A stretch of DNA of 43,222 nucleotides from Patescibacteria group bacterium (GCA_026416975.1 JAOAEC010000003.1:1-43222), one strand, 5' to 3'; shown: positions 1 to 8,801, numbered from the stretch's first letter. A program made the numbers and translations. Notes: generated from the sequence alone by a model not told the origin.

Positions 1-2
1 AA

Positions 3-191
3 TTTATTGATGGACATGAGGAATATGCTTTAGAGAGCATTGATGAATTTAATTCTCGTTTAATTGATTATTTAATCTGGTACAATACAAAGCGAGTTCA
101 TAAATCATTAGGCAATGTTTCACCAATTGATAACTTATTAAAAATTTTACCTAAAGAGTCTCATATGTATGTGACTTATACAGATTCTTGA
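3..191 (+). pseudogene. C-terminal end of an integrase-core (rve) transposase, truncated by the window edge
   Basis: Frame 3 reads FIDGHEEYALESIDEFNSRLIDYLIWYNTKRVHKSLGNVSPIDNLLKI..., the typical YNxxRxHxSLGxxSP end of IS3/IS481-type transposases. Whether the gene is intact upstream cannot be seen. Confidence 0.75.
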
Positions 192-221
192 TTTTTTTTT
201 ATCTTATAGTAAAATTAACCC

Positions 222-1412
222 ATGAGAAATAAAGAATTTTGTATTGGAATTCCAATATATTCCCAAGAAAGTCTTGGTCTTATTCATTTTGCTATAAAAA
301 ATATTAAACAGAGTGAAGGATTTGAGGAATATAACCCCCCCATTATTTTAGCAATAAATGGCCCTAATAGTGATGAATTAAGTAAACAATTAAAAGAATT
401 ATTTGATGTAGTAATTATTAAATCACTACCAGGCGTAGCTCAAGCATCTAGAGCTCTTGCTAGATATGCCATAGAAAAAGACTTTCATAGAATTGTTTTA
501 ACTGATCTTGACATTTACAGATTCCCTTGCGCTATATCAAATCTTCATAAAGAATCAAGGAGAGTCGGGGATAAAACTTGTTTAATTTATGGAAATTATT
601 CTGCATATCCAATTGAGGTTTTAGAAGCTGCTGGGTATCAAGTAGAACAAGAAGAAAAACTTTTATGGCGAATATTTCAAGCAGATAAACATCCATTAAT
701 AAGACCTTTTGTAAAAAAACAAAGAGAAAAAAGATTTAAAAGTTCCTTAGTTATTGGAAATCCTAGGCCTTTTTTAGAAGGATTAAGTTGTCAAAATATC
801 ACTACAGATAGTGTTATAGCAGGAAGAGGCTATAACCGTTATCAACTCCATAACGCAGCGTTTTTCCACCATGGAAGATTTGATTTATTAGACTATATAT
901 ATGCTAGATTTCGACATATAAAAGCAGCAATAAATGAAGGAAGATTTAATACAACATATTATCGCCAAGAAGTTATTTATACACCAAATGAAACAGAAAC
1001 TATAGCAAAAACAATTTTGAGTGAATATCCAGAAAGCAAAGATCATGAAGAAGCAATATCATTTTTCTTAATTCAGTCAGCATTAAGACATGTTATTTAT
1101 AATATTGGAAGACATTTGTTTCTATACGATGATCGAAATTTTCTTAAAAAATTTAAGAATCCAGGATTACCTATTGAGGAAATAATAAGAAGAGATATTA
1201 CTAATTTTTCCAGTGCGGAAGAGACCGTAGAAAAATTAATTGGTTTAATTGCAGATAAAATAGATCCATTTAGTAAAGTAACGACAGGGGTCGGAATTAC
1301 TCAAGAAAAATGGAGATTACCAGTTGATTGCCAGGAACTTATTAACCAATCTCCTTATTTAAGAGGAATTATACATGCTTGGCTAGGATTAGCTAATGAA
1401 GAAAAAATTTAA
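222..1412 (+). CDS. Glycosyltransferase-like (GT-A-like) protein
   Basis: 396 aa ORF; N-terminus IGIPIYSQESLGLIHFAIKNIKQ...PIILAINGPNSDE...VIIKSLPGVAQASRALARYAIE..IVLTDLDI resembles a family-2-like GT with a DxD-like motif. Confidence 0.5.
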   Translation: MRNKEFCIGIPIYSQESLGLIHFAIKNIKQSEGFEEYNPPIILAINGPNSDELSKQLKELFDVVIIKSLPGVAQASRALARYAIEKDFHRIVLTDLDIYRFPCAISNLHKESRRVGDKTCLIYGNYSAYPIEVLEAAGYQVEQEEKLLWRIFQADKHPLIRPFVKKQREKRFKSSLVIGNPRPFLEGLSCQNITTDSVIAGRGYNRYQLHNAAFFHHGRFDLLDYIYARFRHIKAAINEGRFNTTYYRQEVIYTPNETETIAKTILSEYPESKDHEEAISFFLIQSALRHVIYNIGRHLFLYDDRNFLKKFKNPGLPIEEIIRRDITNFSSAEETVEKLIGLIADKIDPFSKVTTGVGITQEKWRLPVDCQELINQSPYLRGIIHAWLGLANEEKI

Positions 1413-1423
1413 AAATTTTTATT

Positions 1424-2092
1424 ATGTGCAAAAAAGAAAAGACTTTAAATCAAGAGGGTATAAAAAGAGAAAATTATCTATCGCAAATTCAAAGAATTTA
1501 TCAACAATATGAACCTCCATCGTATTTGGTCTTAACTGGTTCATGAACAGTAGAGGCAATAAGCAAAAAAATACTTTCTCATAATGATATTGATATGAAT
1601 ATTTTTTTTCCTAAAGATCAAGGAGAAATAACTCTTCCTTCCTTAGATGGATATTCAATAACATTAAGAGAAAATAGTGCTATCTTATTTCCTAAAAAAC
1701 AATTGCCTGGTTTTCTAAATATAGAAATTTCTTTTTACAGATACAAAGATATCGTAATAGGAGATAGTGGAGATATTATAGTTTTCTATAATAATGGAAA
1801 TATTATTTATCAATTTCCAATAATAACCTGTGAAATAAATTCTTCTTCTGGTATTATTAGAGTTTTAACAAAATCTTTAGAATATCAAATTGCCACTTGG
1901 CTTATTAGAATTTTTGGGAATCCAACAAATCCAAAAAGAAGCGTATTACCTAGAGATATTGAGCATTTAAGAACTTTAATTTCTTTACCTTATAATATAG
2001 ATAAAGTTCAACAATATATTCGAACTCACCCTCAATTTGATGGAGAAGAAAATCAAATTTTAAATATGTTGTTAAAATTACTAAATTTTTAA
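1424..2092 (+). pseudogene. Nucleotidyltransferase-like gene interrupted by an in-frame TGA
   Basis: ATG at 1424 reads MCKKEKTLNQEGIKRENYLSQIQRIYQQYEPPSYLVLTGS*TVEAISKKILSHNDIDMNIFF...; TGA at 1544-1546 lies in the GS...DxD motif. The ORF track only shows the part after the stop (1595..2092). Confidence 0.6.
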
Positions 2093-2203
2093 TTTTTTTT
2101 AAAAAATTTAGAACTTCATTTTAGTTATATAAAATAAAAAATAGCTGTTTTTTTGATTTTTTTTAATAGTAAAATTGTACTTAAATAAATTTAATGAAAA
2201 TTT

Positions 2204-3316
2204 ATGGATTATAATAACATTCTTTCAAAATTAGAAACTCTTTATAATTATGCTAAAAATTCAAAAACAAGAAAGTCGTTTTTTCTTTCATTAATCAATT
2301 ACTTTGACTTTCTATATAAAGAAAAGGCTTTGTCTTTTATTTTTAATTTAATACAAGAAATAAGAAAAAAAGATCTTAAAGAAATTGATCAGGCATATAA
2401 TCAAAGTTTGGAAGAATTAAGAAATACTTTAATTAAAATAAAAAAATTTACAGAAGAAAATCAAATAAAAAATAAAGCTTTCTTAGATGAACTTAAAAAA
2501 TTTGAAGACCTTGAAAAAAGAATAATAGAAACTACAGGTGATGAAATTGAAGAAAGATTTAAATGTCTAACAAGAGGCTTATATTATTTAATAAATTCTG
2601 AAGGTATAAAATACAAAAATTTTTATAAAAACTTTGCTCAATTTAGCGATGATCTTAAGGAAATTGAATGGACTTTTTCTCCCAATTCTTATAAATACCT
2701 AGATCTTCTCTCTAAAATCGGCAGAATAAAGAATACTAGACCATGGTTCTTTTTTGAAAAAATAAAAATGTTTTACGAATATTACTTCAATATCGAAGAA
2801 TATCAAAAAGAAGCAAGAGAAAAATTTTTTGAAATGGTCGGTTTACTTTATATCAAAGAAGATATAAAGACTATTTTAAATAAAGAAAACGAACCAACAA
2901 AATTTATAAAAAAAGAAGATTATGAATACTATTTAGACAACATGCATTTTTTTGTAAAAAAGTCTCTTTATGATAATTTTAATTTAAAAACTAAGAATTA
3001 TTATTGGAATTACGACTCAAAAAGAGGAATTTTTACTATAAACAAAGAAAAAGTCTTTTTTAAAAAAGAAAGCTTTAGAGCAAAATTGCTTGAACTTTTA
3101 ACAAAAAATGAAAAAAATATTAAAAAGAACTGGAGCTGGGATGAAATAATCGAGGAAATTGAAGGCGTTTTAGATGAAACAAAACAAAAAGAACAAAAAA
3201 ACAGAGTTTATGAAACTGGAAGAGACATAAACGAATATATCGCCTCAAAAACAGGAATTAGAGATTTTCTTTTAGTAAACACTCAAAATATTCAAATAAA
3301 TCCAATTTACCTTTAA
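2204..3316 (+). CDS. Hypothetical protein with coiled-coil/helical N-terminus and possible C-terminal winged-helix domain
   Basis: 370 aa ORF; C-terminus YDSKRGIFTINKEKVFFKKESFRAKLLELLTKN... looks like a wing/helix DNA-binding module; no confident family. Confidence 0.55.
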   Translation: MDYNNILSKLETLYNYAKNSKTRKSFFLSLINYFDFLYKEKALSFIFNLIQEIRKKDLKEIDQAYNQSLEELRNTLIKIKKFTEENQIKNKAFLDELKKFEDLEKRIIETTGDEIEERFKCLTRGLYYLINSEGIKYKNFYKNFAQFSDDLKEIEWTFSPNSYKYLDLLSKIGRIKNTRPWFFFEKIKMFYEYYFNIEEYQKEAREKFFEMVGLLYIKEDIKTILNKENEPTKFIKKEDYEYYLDNMHFFVKKSLYDNFNLKTKNYYWNYDSKRGIFTINKEKVFFKKESFRAKLLELLTKNEKNIKKNWSWDEIIEEIEGVLDETKQKEQKNRVYETGRDINEYIASKTGIRDFLLVNTQNIQINPIYL

Positions 3317-3320
3317 AATA

Positions 3321-3350
3321 TCGGCTCCGACTCGGCTCCGATAATCTCCG
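3321..3350. repeat. Short GC-rich tandem/inverted repeat upstream of the spoVG-rep module
   Basis: TCGGCTCCGA-C-TCGGCTCCGA-TAATCTCCGA; two exact decamers (3321-3330, 3332-3341) plus a third partial unit. Confidence 0.6.
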
Positions 3351-3374
3351 AAAGTCTTTTTATAAACTCTCTTC

Positions 3375-3554
3375 ATGCAAGAAAATAATTTTTCAATAAA
3401 AAGAAAGTTTAGGGTTAAGGATATTTTTCAACAAAAAGAAATGAAACAAAAATTAGTCGATTATTTTTCTATATTAATTGAAATTAATAAAAGAAAAAAA
3501 TATGAAAATAAAACCAAAAATAACAGAAATAGAAATAGTTCCAATCAAGCCTAA
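3375..3554 (+). CDS. Small hypothetical ORF (59 aa)
   Basis: MQENNFSIKRKFRVKDIFQQKEMKQKLVDYFSILIEINKRKKYENKTKNNRNRNSSNQA*; overlaps the spoVG start. Weak. Confidence 0.25.
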   Translation: MQENNFSIKRKFRVKDIFQQKEMKQKLVDYFSILIEINKRKKYENKTKNNRNRNSSNQA

Positions 3555-3801
3555 AAACGGAATTGTTGGTTTTGCTAGCTTTGTTTTAAATGATGTTTTG
3601 TATCTAGGTTCAATTGCTATTATGACAAAGCTTAATGGAGGATATCGGCTTGTTTATCCTACAAAAAAAATCGGTGACAGAAGAATAAATATTTATCACC
3701 CCATAGAAAGAAATTTTTCTTTAGAAATTGAAAAGGTCGTGATTGAAAAATTTGAAAATTTAATGAAAAAGTATGATCGATACAATAGTTTTGACGCTTA
3801 A
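3502..3801 (+). CDS. spoVG: SpoVG-family protein
   Basis: MKIKPKITEIEIVPIKPKNGIVGFASFVLNDVLYLGSIAIMTKLNGGYRLVYPTKKIGDRRINIYHPIERNFSLEIEKVVIEKFE follows the SpoVG pattern (I.i.p......G.as..lnd...v..i.i....G..v.yP.kk......i.hPi). ATG at 3502 preferred over TTG at 3478. Confidence 0.75.
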   Translation: MKIKPKITEIEIVPIKPKNGIVGFASFVLNDVLYLGSIAIMTKLNGGYRLVYPTKKIGDRRINIYHPIERNFSLEIEKVVIEKFENLMKKYDRYNSFDA

Positions 3802-4915
3802 AGAAAATATGTTTGCTATAATCGAACACAATAAATTTAATCCGCCGACAAGCTTTATTTATAAAAATGATTTGCCTATCCGTAATCATTTTTTAAAATG
3901 TGTCCAAAATCCTTCTTTAAAAGAACTTAAGAATGGGATCTATAAACCCAGATTAACACTTATACAAAGAATTAATCATTATGGAAAAACAGAAAGGAAT
4001 TTAAGGATGGAATTCTCCTGTCCAAAAATTATTTATTTAAATAACATTAATGAATTAGAAGAAAAAGACTTTCTAAAATTAATAGCAAAGCTAAAAATTT
4101 TATTAAAAAATATGGGGGTTTTTGTTTTTGAAAAATTTCTTATTAATGCTCCTGTATCTGCAATACATTTTTCAAAAAATATCATTCTTGATGATTTTTC
4201 AATTCCCTACTCTTATATAAGTTATCTAAAAAATATCCAAATCAATAAAAAATTAGATAGCAATCAAACTGATTATAGGAATGACGGATTAAGTTTTAAA
4301 TATCGGGCTAATTCCTTTGAGGTTGTATTTTACGATAAAATCCATGACCTTAAAAAAACAAAAATAAGTTACAAGCGGACAGAGGATAAGGAAGAAAACT
4401 TACTACAACTTAATATTCTTGACTGGATTGAGAATAGCAAAAAAACTCCACTTGAAATTTTAAGATACGAAGTGCGTCTCAATACCAGACAAAAAATTCT
4501 TCAGATTTTAAAAAAAATTGGTTTAGACTGGGATCTTTCAAAAATTACTTTTAATAATTTATTTAAAAGAGATCTTTCAAAGAAAGTGCTTTTGTATTTT
4601 CTTGAAAAAATAAAAACAAGTTTTACTGAGTTAAAAAATAATGATTGTGATGATTATAGACAAAACTTTTTAAAAATTCTTTTTAAATTGAAAGGTAAAA
4701 AGAATGTTGCTTTAAGAATATTCGGTGCCTATATATTAGCAGAAAAATACGGCTTAAGAGAAATTAGAAATCTGTTAAATATTAAATCATACAAACAGTG
4801 GTATTTGTTAAAAAAAGAACTCAGTGAAAGAAAAGAAATTAATTTTGAAAAAATATTTTTTCCTGTATTTAAACAAATTAAGGAGTTTAAGTCTTTTAAA
4901 CTTGAAAATTGTTAA
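3773..4915 (+). CDS. Phage/plasmid replication initiation protein, gene II/X-like
   Basis: 380 aa; MIDTIVLTL start, ...FEVVFYDKIHDLKK... and ...LEILRYEVRLNTRQKI... are characteristic of gpII/X (Phage_CRI) rolling-circle Rep proteins. Confidence 0.6.
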   Translation: MIDTIVLTLKENMFAIIEHNKFNPPTSFIYKNDLPIRNHFLKCVQNPSLKELKNGIYKPRLTLIQRINHYGKTERNLRMEFSCPKIIYLNNINELEEKDFLKLIAKLKILLKNMGVFVFEKFLINAPVSAIHFSKNIILDDFSIPYSYISYLKNIQINKKLDSNQTDYRNDGLSFKYRANSFEVVFYDKIHDLKKTKISYKRTEDKEENLLQLNILDWIENSKKTPLEILRYEVRLNTRQKILQILKKIGLDWDLSKITFNNLFKRDLSKKVLLYFLEKIKTSFTELKNNDCDDYRQNFLKILFKLKGKKNVALRIFGAYILAEKYGLREIRNLLNIKSYKQWYLLKKELSERKEINFEKIFFPVFKQIKEFKSFKLENC

Positions 4916-4937
4916 TAAATGATAAATAATTATAAAT

Positions 4938-5123
4938 ATGATAAAAAATAATTTTGAAAATCAATTTTACACAATTGAAGAAATTGCCAAAATATTAAAG
5001 GTGTCTTATCTAACAGTATATCGCTGGATTAGAGCAAAAAAATTATCGGCATATAAAATCGAAAAACAGTATCGAATAAAAAAAATTGATTTTGATTTAT
5101 TTATTAAAAATTACAAAAAATAA
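4938..5123 (+). CDS. Excisionase-family / HTH_17 DNA-binding protein
   Basis: FYTIEEIAKILKVSYLTVYRWIRAKKLSAYKIEKQYRIKKIDFDLFIKNYKK is a canonical HTH_17 domain. Confidence 0.85.
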   Translation: MIKNNFENQFYTIEEIAKILKVSYLTVYRWIRAKKLSAYKIEKQYRIKKIDFDLFIKNYKK

Positions 5124-5126
5124 TTT

Positions 5127-5831
5127 ATGAAAAAAATAAGTAAGATAGATAAAAAAATAGATATAAATTTAATAGATTTAATCAAAAAAGATTTACCATT
5201 TATTTTTGAAGATGGTAAAGTAAATATTCAAAAACTAAAAAATTTAATAAACGGAAAAGTGATTGAAAATGAAGATGATCGTTTTTATTTTAATTGGTCG
5301 GGTAAGAATAAAGTTTATAAAGCAATTGAATCTCCTGCATACTCTACTTTAATACCGCTTAAGAATAAATCAGTTGACTTTGAAAAAACAGAAAATATAG
5401 TAATTATCGGTGAAAATCTAGAAACATTAAAACTCTTACTTCGGCCATATTTTGGTAAGGTGAAAGTTATATACATTGATCCTCCCTATAACACAGGAAA
5501 AGATTTCATCTATAAAGATGACTTCTCAATTCCTCTTAAAACTTATCTTGAAAAAACAGGTCAAATTGATACAGAAGGTAATAAGCTAACAACAAACACT
5601 GAAACCAGTGGACGATACCATTCAGATTGGCTTAATTTTATGTATCCAAGATTATTTTTAGCAAGAAGTCTTCTAAGTGATGATGGGGTAATTTTTATCT
5701 CAATAGATGACAATGAATTACATCATTTAAGAATGATTATGGATGAGATTTTTGGAGAATTACTAACGACATTTATGACAAATTTTATAAAGAATTTAGG
5801 GCTAAAATCGATGAAATTGACGAAAAATTAG
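5127..5831 (+). pseudogene. N-terminal part of a type III-like (Mod) DNA adenine methyltransferase, 3'-truncated
   Basis: VIYIDPPYNTGKDFIYKDDF (DPPY motif) ... SGRYHSDWLNFMYPRLFLARSLLSDDGVIFISIDDNELHHLRMIMDEIFGE; family homology ends near 5755. Confidence 0.75.
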
Positions 5832-6091
5832 CCAATCTTCAACAAGCAGAAGACAATTATTATATTAATGCAAATTACTTATTAGAACTTGCTAACCGTT
5901 CATATGAACTTTTCTTAAGTTCGAAAATGGAAGAAAAAAGACTTCTTATTAAATTGACACTTTCGAACTTAAGAAGCGATGGAAGAACTCTTTATTATAA
6001 CCTTCTAAAACCCTTTAATTACCTTTACGAATTCTCAGATCGTCCAATTGGGCTCCCCCGCCAGGTCTCGAACCTGGAACCTTGTCGTTAA
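5756..6091 (+). pseudogene. C-terminal remnant of a large serine recombinase
   Basis: In a different frame: RITNDIYDKFYKEFRAKIDEIDEKLANLQQAEDNYYINANYLLELANRSYELFLSSKMEEKRLLIKLTLSNLRSDGRTLYYNLLKPFNYLYEFSDRPI, typical of resolvase-family C-termini; stop at 6089-6091 lies inside tRNA-Asn. Confidence 0.7.
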
Positions 6092-6125
6092 CAGCGACCT
6101 GCTCTACCAATTGAGCTACAGGGGA
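6053..6125 (-). tRNA. tRNA-Asn (GTT)
   Basis: Minus strand TCCCCTGTAGCTCAATTGGTAGAGCAGGTCGCTGTTAACGACAAGGTTCCAGGTTCGAGACCTGGCGGGGGAG: complete cloverleaf, anticodon GTT. Confidence 0.92.
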
Positions 6126-6367
6126 ATAAATTTTTTCAAAAACTGTCTTCCACGATAACTTTTTAATTGTTTTTCTCTAATTAATGCTTCTTTTCTGGTT
6201 TTATAAATCTCTTTATAAATTATATTCCATTCACCGTCAAACCTGCTTGTAAAACTGTTTTTAAAAATTCTTTCTTTATGAAAATTTAATCTTTCTTCTA
6301 AGTTTTTAGTTTGACCAATATAAATTTTTTTATGTCTTTTATTATAAAGGACATAAACAAAAAACAT
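6116..6367 (-). CDS. Small GIY-YIG nuclease-domain protein
   Basis: MFFVYVLYNKRHKKIYIGQTKNLEERLNFHKERIFKNSFTSRFDGEWNIIYKEIYKTRKEALIREKQLKSYRGRQFLKKFIPL; canonical GIY-YIG (VYVLYN..KKIYIGQT.NLEERL). Confidence 0.9.
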   Translation of the reverse strand: MFFVYVLYNKRHKKIYIGQTKNLEERLNFHKERIFKNSFTSRFDGEWNIIYKEIYKTRKEALIREKQLKSYRGRQFLKKFIPL

Positions 6368-6391
6368 ATTTATAAAAAACCTGCTTTTACC

Positions 6392-6407
6392 TCCGCCAAC
6401 TGGCGGA
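6392..6407. repeat. Palindromic REP-like hairpin TCCGCCAACTGGCGGA
   Basis: TCCGCC-AACT-GGCGGA; a second copy lies 36 nt downstream. Confidence 0.7.
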
Positions 6408-6422
6408 TGAGCTACAGGGGAA
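6408..6422. repeat. 15-bp direct repeat of the tRNA-Asn 5' end
   Basis: TGAGCTACAGGGGAA at 6408-6422 equals 6112-6126, the tRNA-Asn 5' end on the minus strand; the GIY-YIG ORF lies between. Confidence 0.8.
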
Positions 6423-6442
6423 ATAAAAAAATTAAAAATTCA

Positions 6443-6460
6443 ATCCGCCGGCTGGCGGAT
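6443..6460. repeat. Palindromic REP-like hairpin ATCCGCCGGCTGGCGGAT
   Basis: ATCCGCC-GGCT-GGCGGAT; related to 6392-6407. Confidence 0.7.
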
Positions 6461-6643
6461 CAAAAGTTAAAAATTATTTTAAATTCTTCTTTTTAAATAT
6501 TTTCTGCCAAAACTAATTTTAAAAGAGCTTGTTTTTTTGTTGTTAACAAATCTTTGTCCTAACTATCTATTCAAAATTTATATGATAGTTTATCAAGTTT
6601 TTAAATATTTTAACAAAAAAAGCTTAAAATTCTATCGTTTTTA

Positions 6644-7336
6644 TTATCTTACTGCCATCTCTTTATCCGGCGAGCTGCCTTTAAAATAAATTTTGCCGTT
6701 AATGTTGGCTAATTTTTCAATATTATAACTTGGTTGTCTGTCTTTAATCACTTTTTCCACCAAATCATTTAATTTAGGGCCGTATTGATTAATTAGATTT
6801 CGGGGGACATTGATGCGGGATATTTGGGCTTTTTCAACAACAATCCGGCTTTGGTTGTTTTCTATCTCTCCTGAAACCTTAAGATAAACCGGAAGATTAG
6901 CGTTAGGAATTTTAAACTTGGCTGCCGCTTTAATAATCTCATCTTTGGCCACTCCTAAGGCAAGAAGATAATTAAATGCGTCCTGATAATCCACTGTTGC
7001 CGCTCCTTCAACTGTTCCATCAGGATTAACCCGAATCTGAACGTTTTGAAAAGGAAAATATGAATAGTTTTTTCTTCTGTTATCAGCTAAAGCTGTTGCC
7101 TCCTGGCTGGTAAAACTCTGTTCCACGGGATGAGAGCCGGAAACAATCAATGTTTTTCCCAAACTTTTAGCTTTTTCCTCTGAAAGAGATTGATATTCAA
7201 CCGCTAATTTACGATAAGCTGAATCTAGGTCTTTTTTTGTATACTGAACGCCAAGACTTATGGGTTTTAAAAAATAAAAAAATCCAAAAACAACTATTCC
7301 GAAAAAAATAAGAAAAAGAAAAATAATTTTTTTCAT
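6644..7336 (-). CDS. Hypothetical membrane-anchored protein
   Basis: 230 aa with a single N-terminal TM segment (IIFLFLIFFGIVVFGFFYFL). Confidence 0.6.
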   Translation of the reverse strand: MKKIIFLFLIFFGIVVFGFFYFLKPISLGVQYTKKDLDSAYRKLAVEYQSLSEEKAKSLGKTLIVSGSHPVEQSFTSQEATALADNRRKNYSYFPFQNVQIRVNPDGTVEGAATVDYQDAFNYLLALGVAKDEIIKAAAKFKIPNANLPVYLKVSGEIENNQSRIVVEKAQISRINVPRNLINQYGPKLNDLVEKVIKDRQPSYNIEKLANINGKIYFKGSSPDKEMAVR

Positions 7337-7363
7337 AATAAGAATAATTTTAAACTAATCTCT

Positions 7364-7945
7364 TTAAAAAGGCAAGGTTAAAGGAATATTGTTGTTGGGA
7401 GAGTCTTCTTCTAAATACTTTTTCCAGTTAACTTTAATCTCTTCTTTGCCTTTAGAAGTTAAGTAATAAATTCTGCCGTTTTTAACACCAAAATCAAAAA
7501 CCTCTTTTGTTAATATCACATCACCAATACAATATTTTTTAAGTTCGTCCATCTTCCCCTCTTTATAAAAATCAATTGCCATTAAACCATGACCCGTTTT
7601 TTTCTTTTCTAAAGTCGCTTGTAAAATATCGTTTAGAGCCAGTCTTTTGCCAATTTTTGTACGAATATCTTCCAAGATATCAAAAGCGGCAAAATGAGAA
7701 ACTTCTCCCGGATAATATCGTTGAAGCACTGGAAGATCAAACTCTTTAACATTAAAACCAATGATATAAGAGCTTGATTCCAAAAGAGGAAAAAGTTTAT
7801 TTAACTCATCTTCTAAAAAAACCTTTGTTTGATTATCGCGGTAATCAAAAATCGCTGCCACCGTCACCTCCAATTTTTTAGGGTCGCTAAACTGGCGAAA
7901 AGTATATTTTGTTTCCAGATCTAAAACCAATGGAAACTTTCTCAT
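7364..7945 (-). CDS. Ribonuclease H-like / DnaQ-like 3'-5' exonuclease domain protein
   Basis: FPLVLDLETKYTF...YIIGFNVKEFDLPVLQRYYPGE...FDILEDIRTKIGKRLALNDILQATL...KKYCIGDVILTKEVFDFG: DEDD-type motifs. Confidence 0.7.
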   Translation of the reverse strand: MRKFPLVLDLETKYTFRQFSDPKKLEVTVAAIFDYRDNQTKVFLEDELNKLFPLLESSSYIIGFNVKEFDLPVLQRYYPGEVSHFAAFDILEDIRTKIGKRLALNDILQATLEKKKTGHGLMAIDFYKEGKMDELKKYCIGDVILTKEVFDFGVKNGRIYYLTSKGKEEIKVNWKKYLEEDSPNNNIPLTLPF

Positions 7946-7947
7946 AT

Positions 7948-8352
7948 TTAGTTAAGTTTTTTATGAGGAATTTTTTTTCTAAAAACCTCCATCTCAATCA
8001 AGGGGGGTAAATTTGACAGATTAATCTTTTGATCAAGAGAAAAGCGACCAAGCTTGCTTTCAAGACTTTCTTTTGCCTCATTGATCATCTCAAAAAATAT
8101 CTCTTTTTCTCTTGGAGAAAGTTTTTTAAACTCTTGATTAAAAAACTCGTCTAACTTGCCAATCTTCCATAAACTTTCCACCAACTCATTTTTTTTAGCA
8201 GATAAAAGGCTGATATTCCCAAAAATCGGTTTTATCTGAAAACCCATCATCTTAACCTCCTGCCACATTTTTTCTACCCTTGGTTTGTTGTTTAAGATTC
8301 GTTGCAATTTTTCCAAAGCAGTTAAAAAATCGTCTTTTTTTTGCCTTATCAT
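7948..8352 (-). CDS. Hypothetical protein
   Basis: 134 aa ORF collinear with its neighbour; no family recognised. Confidence 0.5.
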   Translation of the reverse strand: MIRQKKDDFLTALEKLQRILNNKPRVEKMWQEVKMMGFQIKPIFGNISLLSAKKNELVESLWKIGKLDEFFNQEFKKLSPREKEIFFEMINEAKESLESKLGRFSLDQKINLSNLPPLIEMEVFRKKIPHKKLN

Positions 8353-8369
8353 AGGATTATAATAATACT

Positions 8370-8801
8370 ATGTTAAAACAAAAACTGCAACAAGATCAGA
8401 TTAATGCTTTAAAAACCGGCCAAAAAGAAAAATTGGCGGTTATCAGATATGTTTTGGCAAAGATTAAAAACAAAGAGATTGAAAAACAAAGCCAACTTAA
8501 TGATGAGGAAACAATTGCGGTAATGCGAAAAATTTTAAAAGAACTGGAAGAAACTTTAGTTGCTGCTAAAAACAATCAAAGACAGGAATTGGTTGAAAAA
8601 ACCAATCAAGAGATAGAAATCATCTCCTCTTACCTACCTCAAGAGCTTTCTGATGAGCAGTTAAAAGAAGAGGTGGAAAAAATAATCAAAACCAACCAAG
8701 AAATCTATCAAAAAAATCCCAAGGCAATCATTGGTCTTTGTGTTAAGGCTTTAAAAACCAAAGCCAATCCTCAAAGAATTATCAAAATCCTTGGCTTATG
8801 A
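8370..8801 (+). CDS. yqeY: GatB/YqeY-domain protein
   Basis: LKQKLQQDQINALKTGQKEKLAVIRYVLAKIKNKEIEKQ...EEKTNQEIEIISSYLPQELSDEQL pattern. Confidence 0.85.
   Translation: MLKQKLQQDQINALKTGQKEKLAVIRYVLAKIKNKEIEKQSQLNDEETIAVMRKILKELEETLVAAKNNQRQELVEKTNQEIEIISSYLPQELSDEQLKEEVEKIIKTNQEIYQKNPKAIIGLCVKALKTKANPQRIIKILGL

Noticed and set aside
1544-1546. Genome-wide UGA recoding (Gly or Trp) in this organism
   Set aside because: TGA ends several intact genes at expected places (yqeY 8799-8801, PrgI-like 39923-39925 in an ATGA overlap), so the host code uses TGA as stop; recoding stays only as a donor hypothesis for the one gene.
6408-6422. Second tRNA-Asn gene
   Set aside because: Only 15 bp of the 5' end is duplicated; no anticodon or T arm follows.
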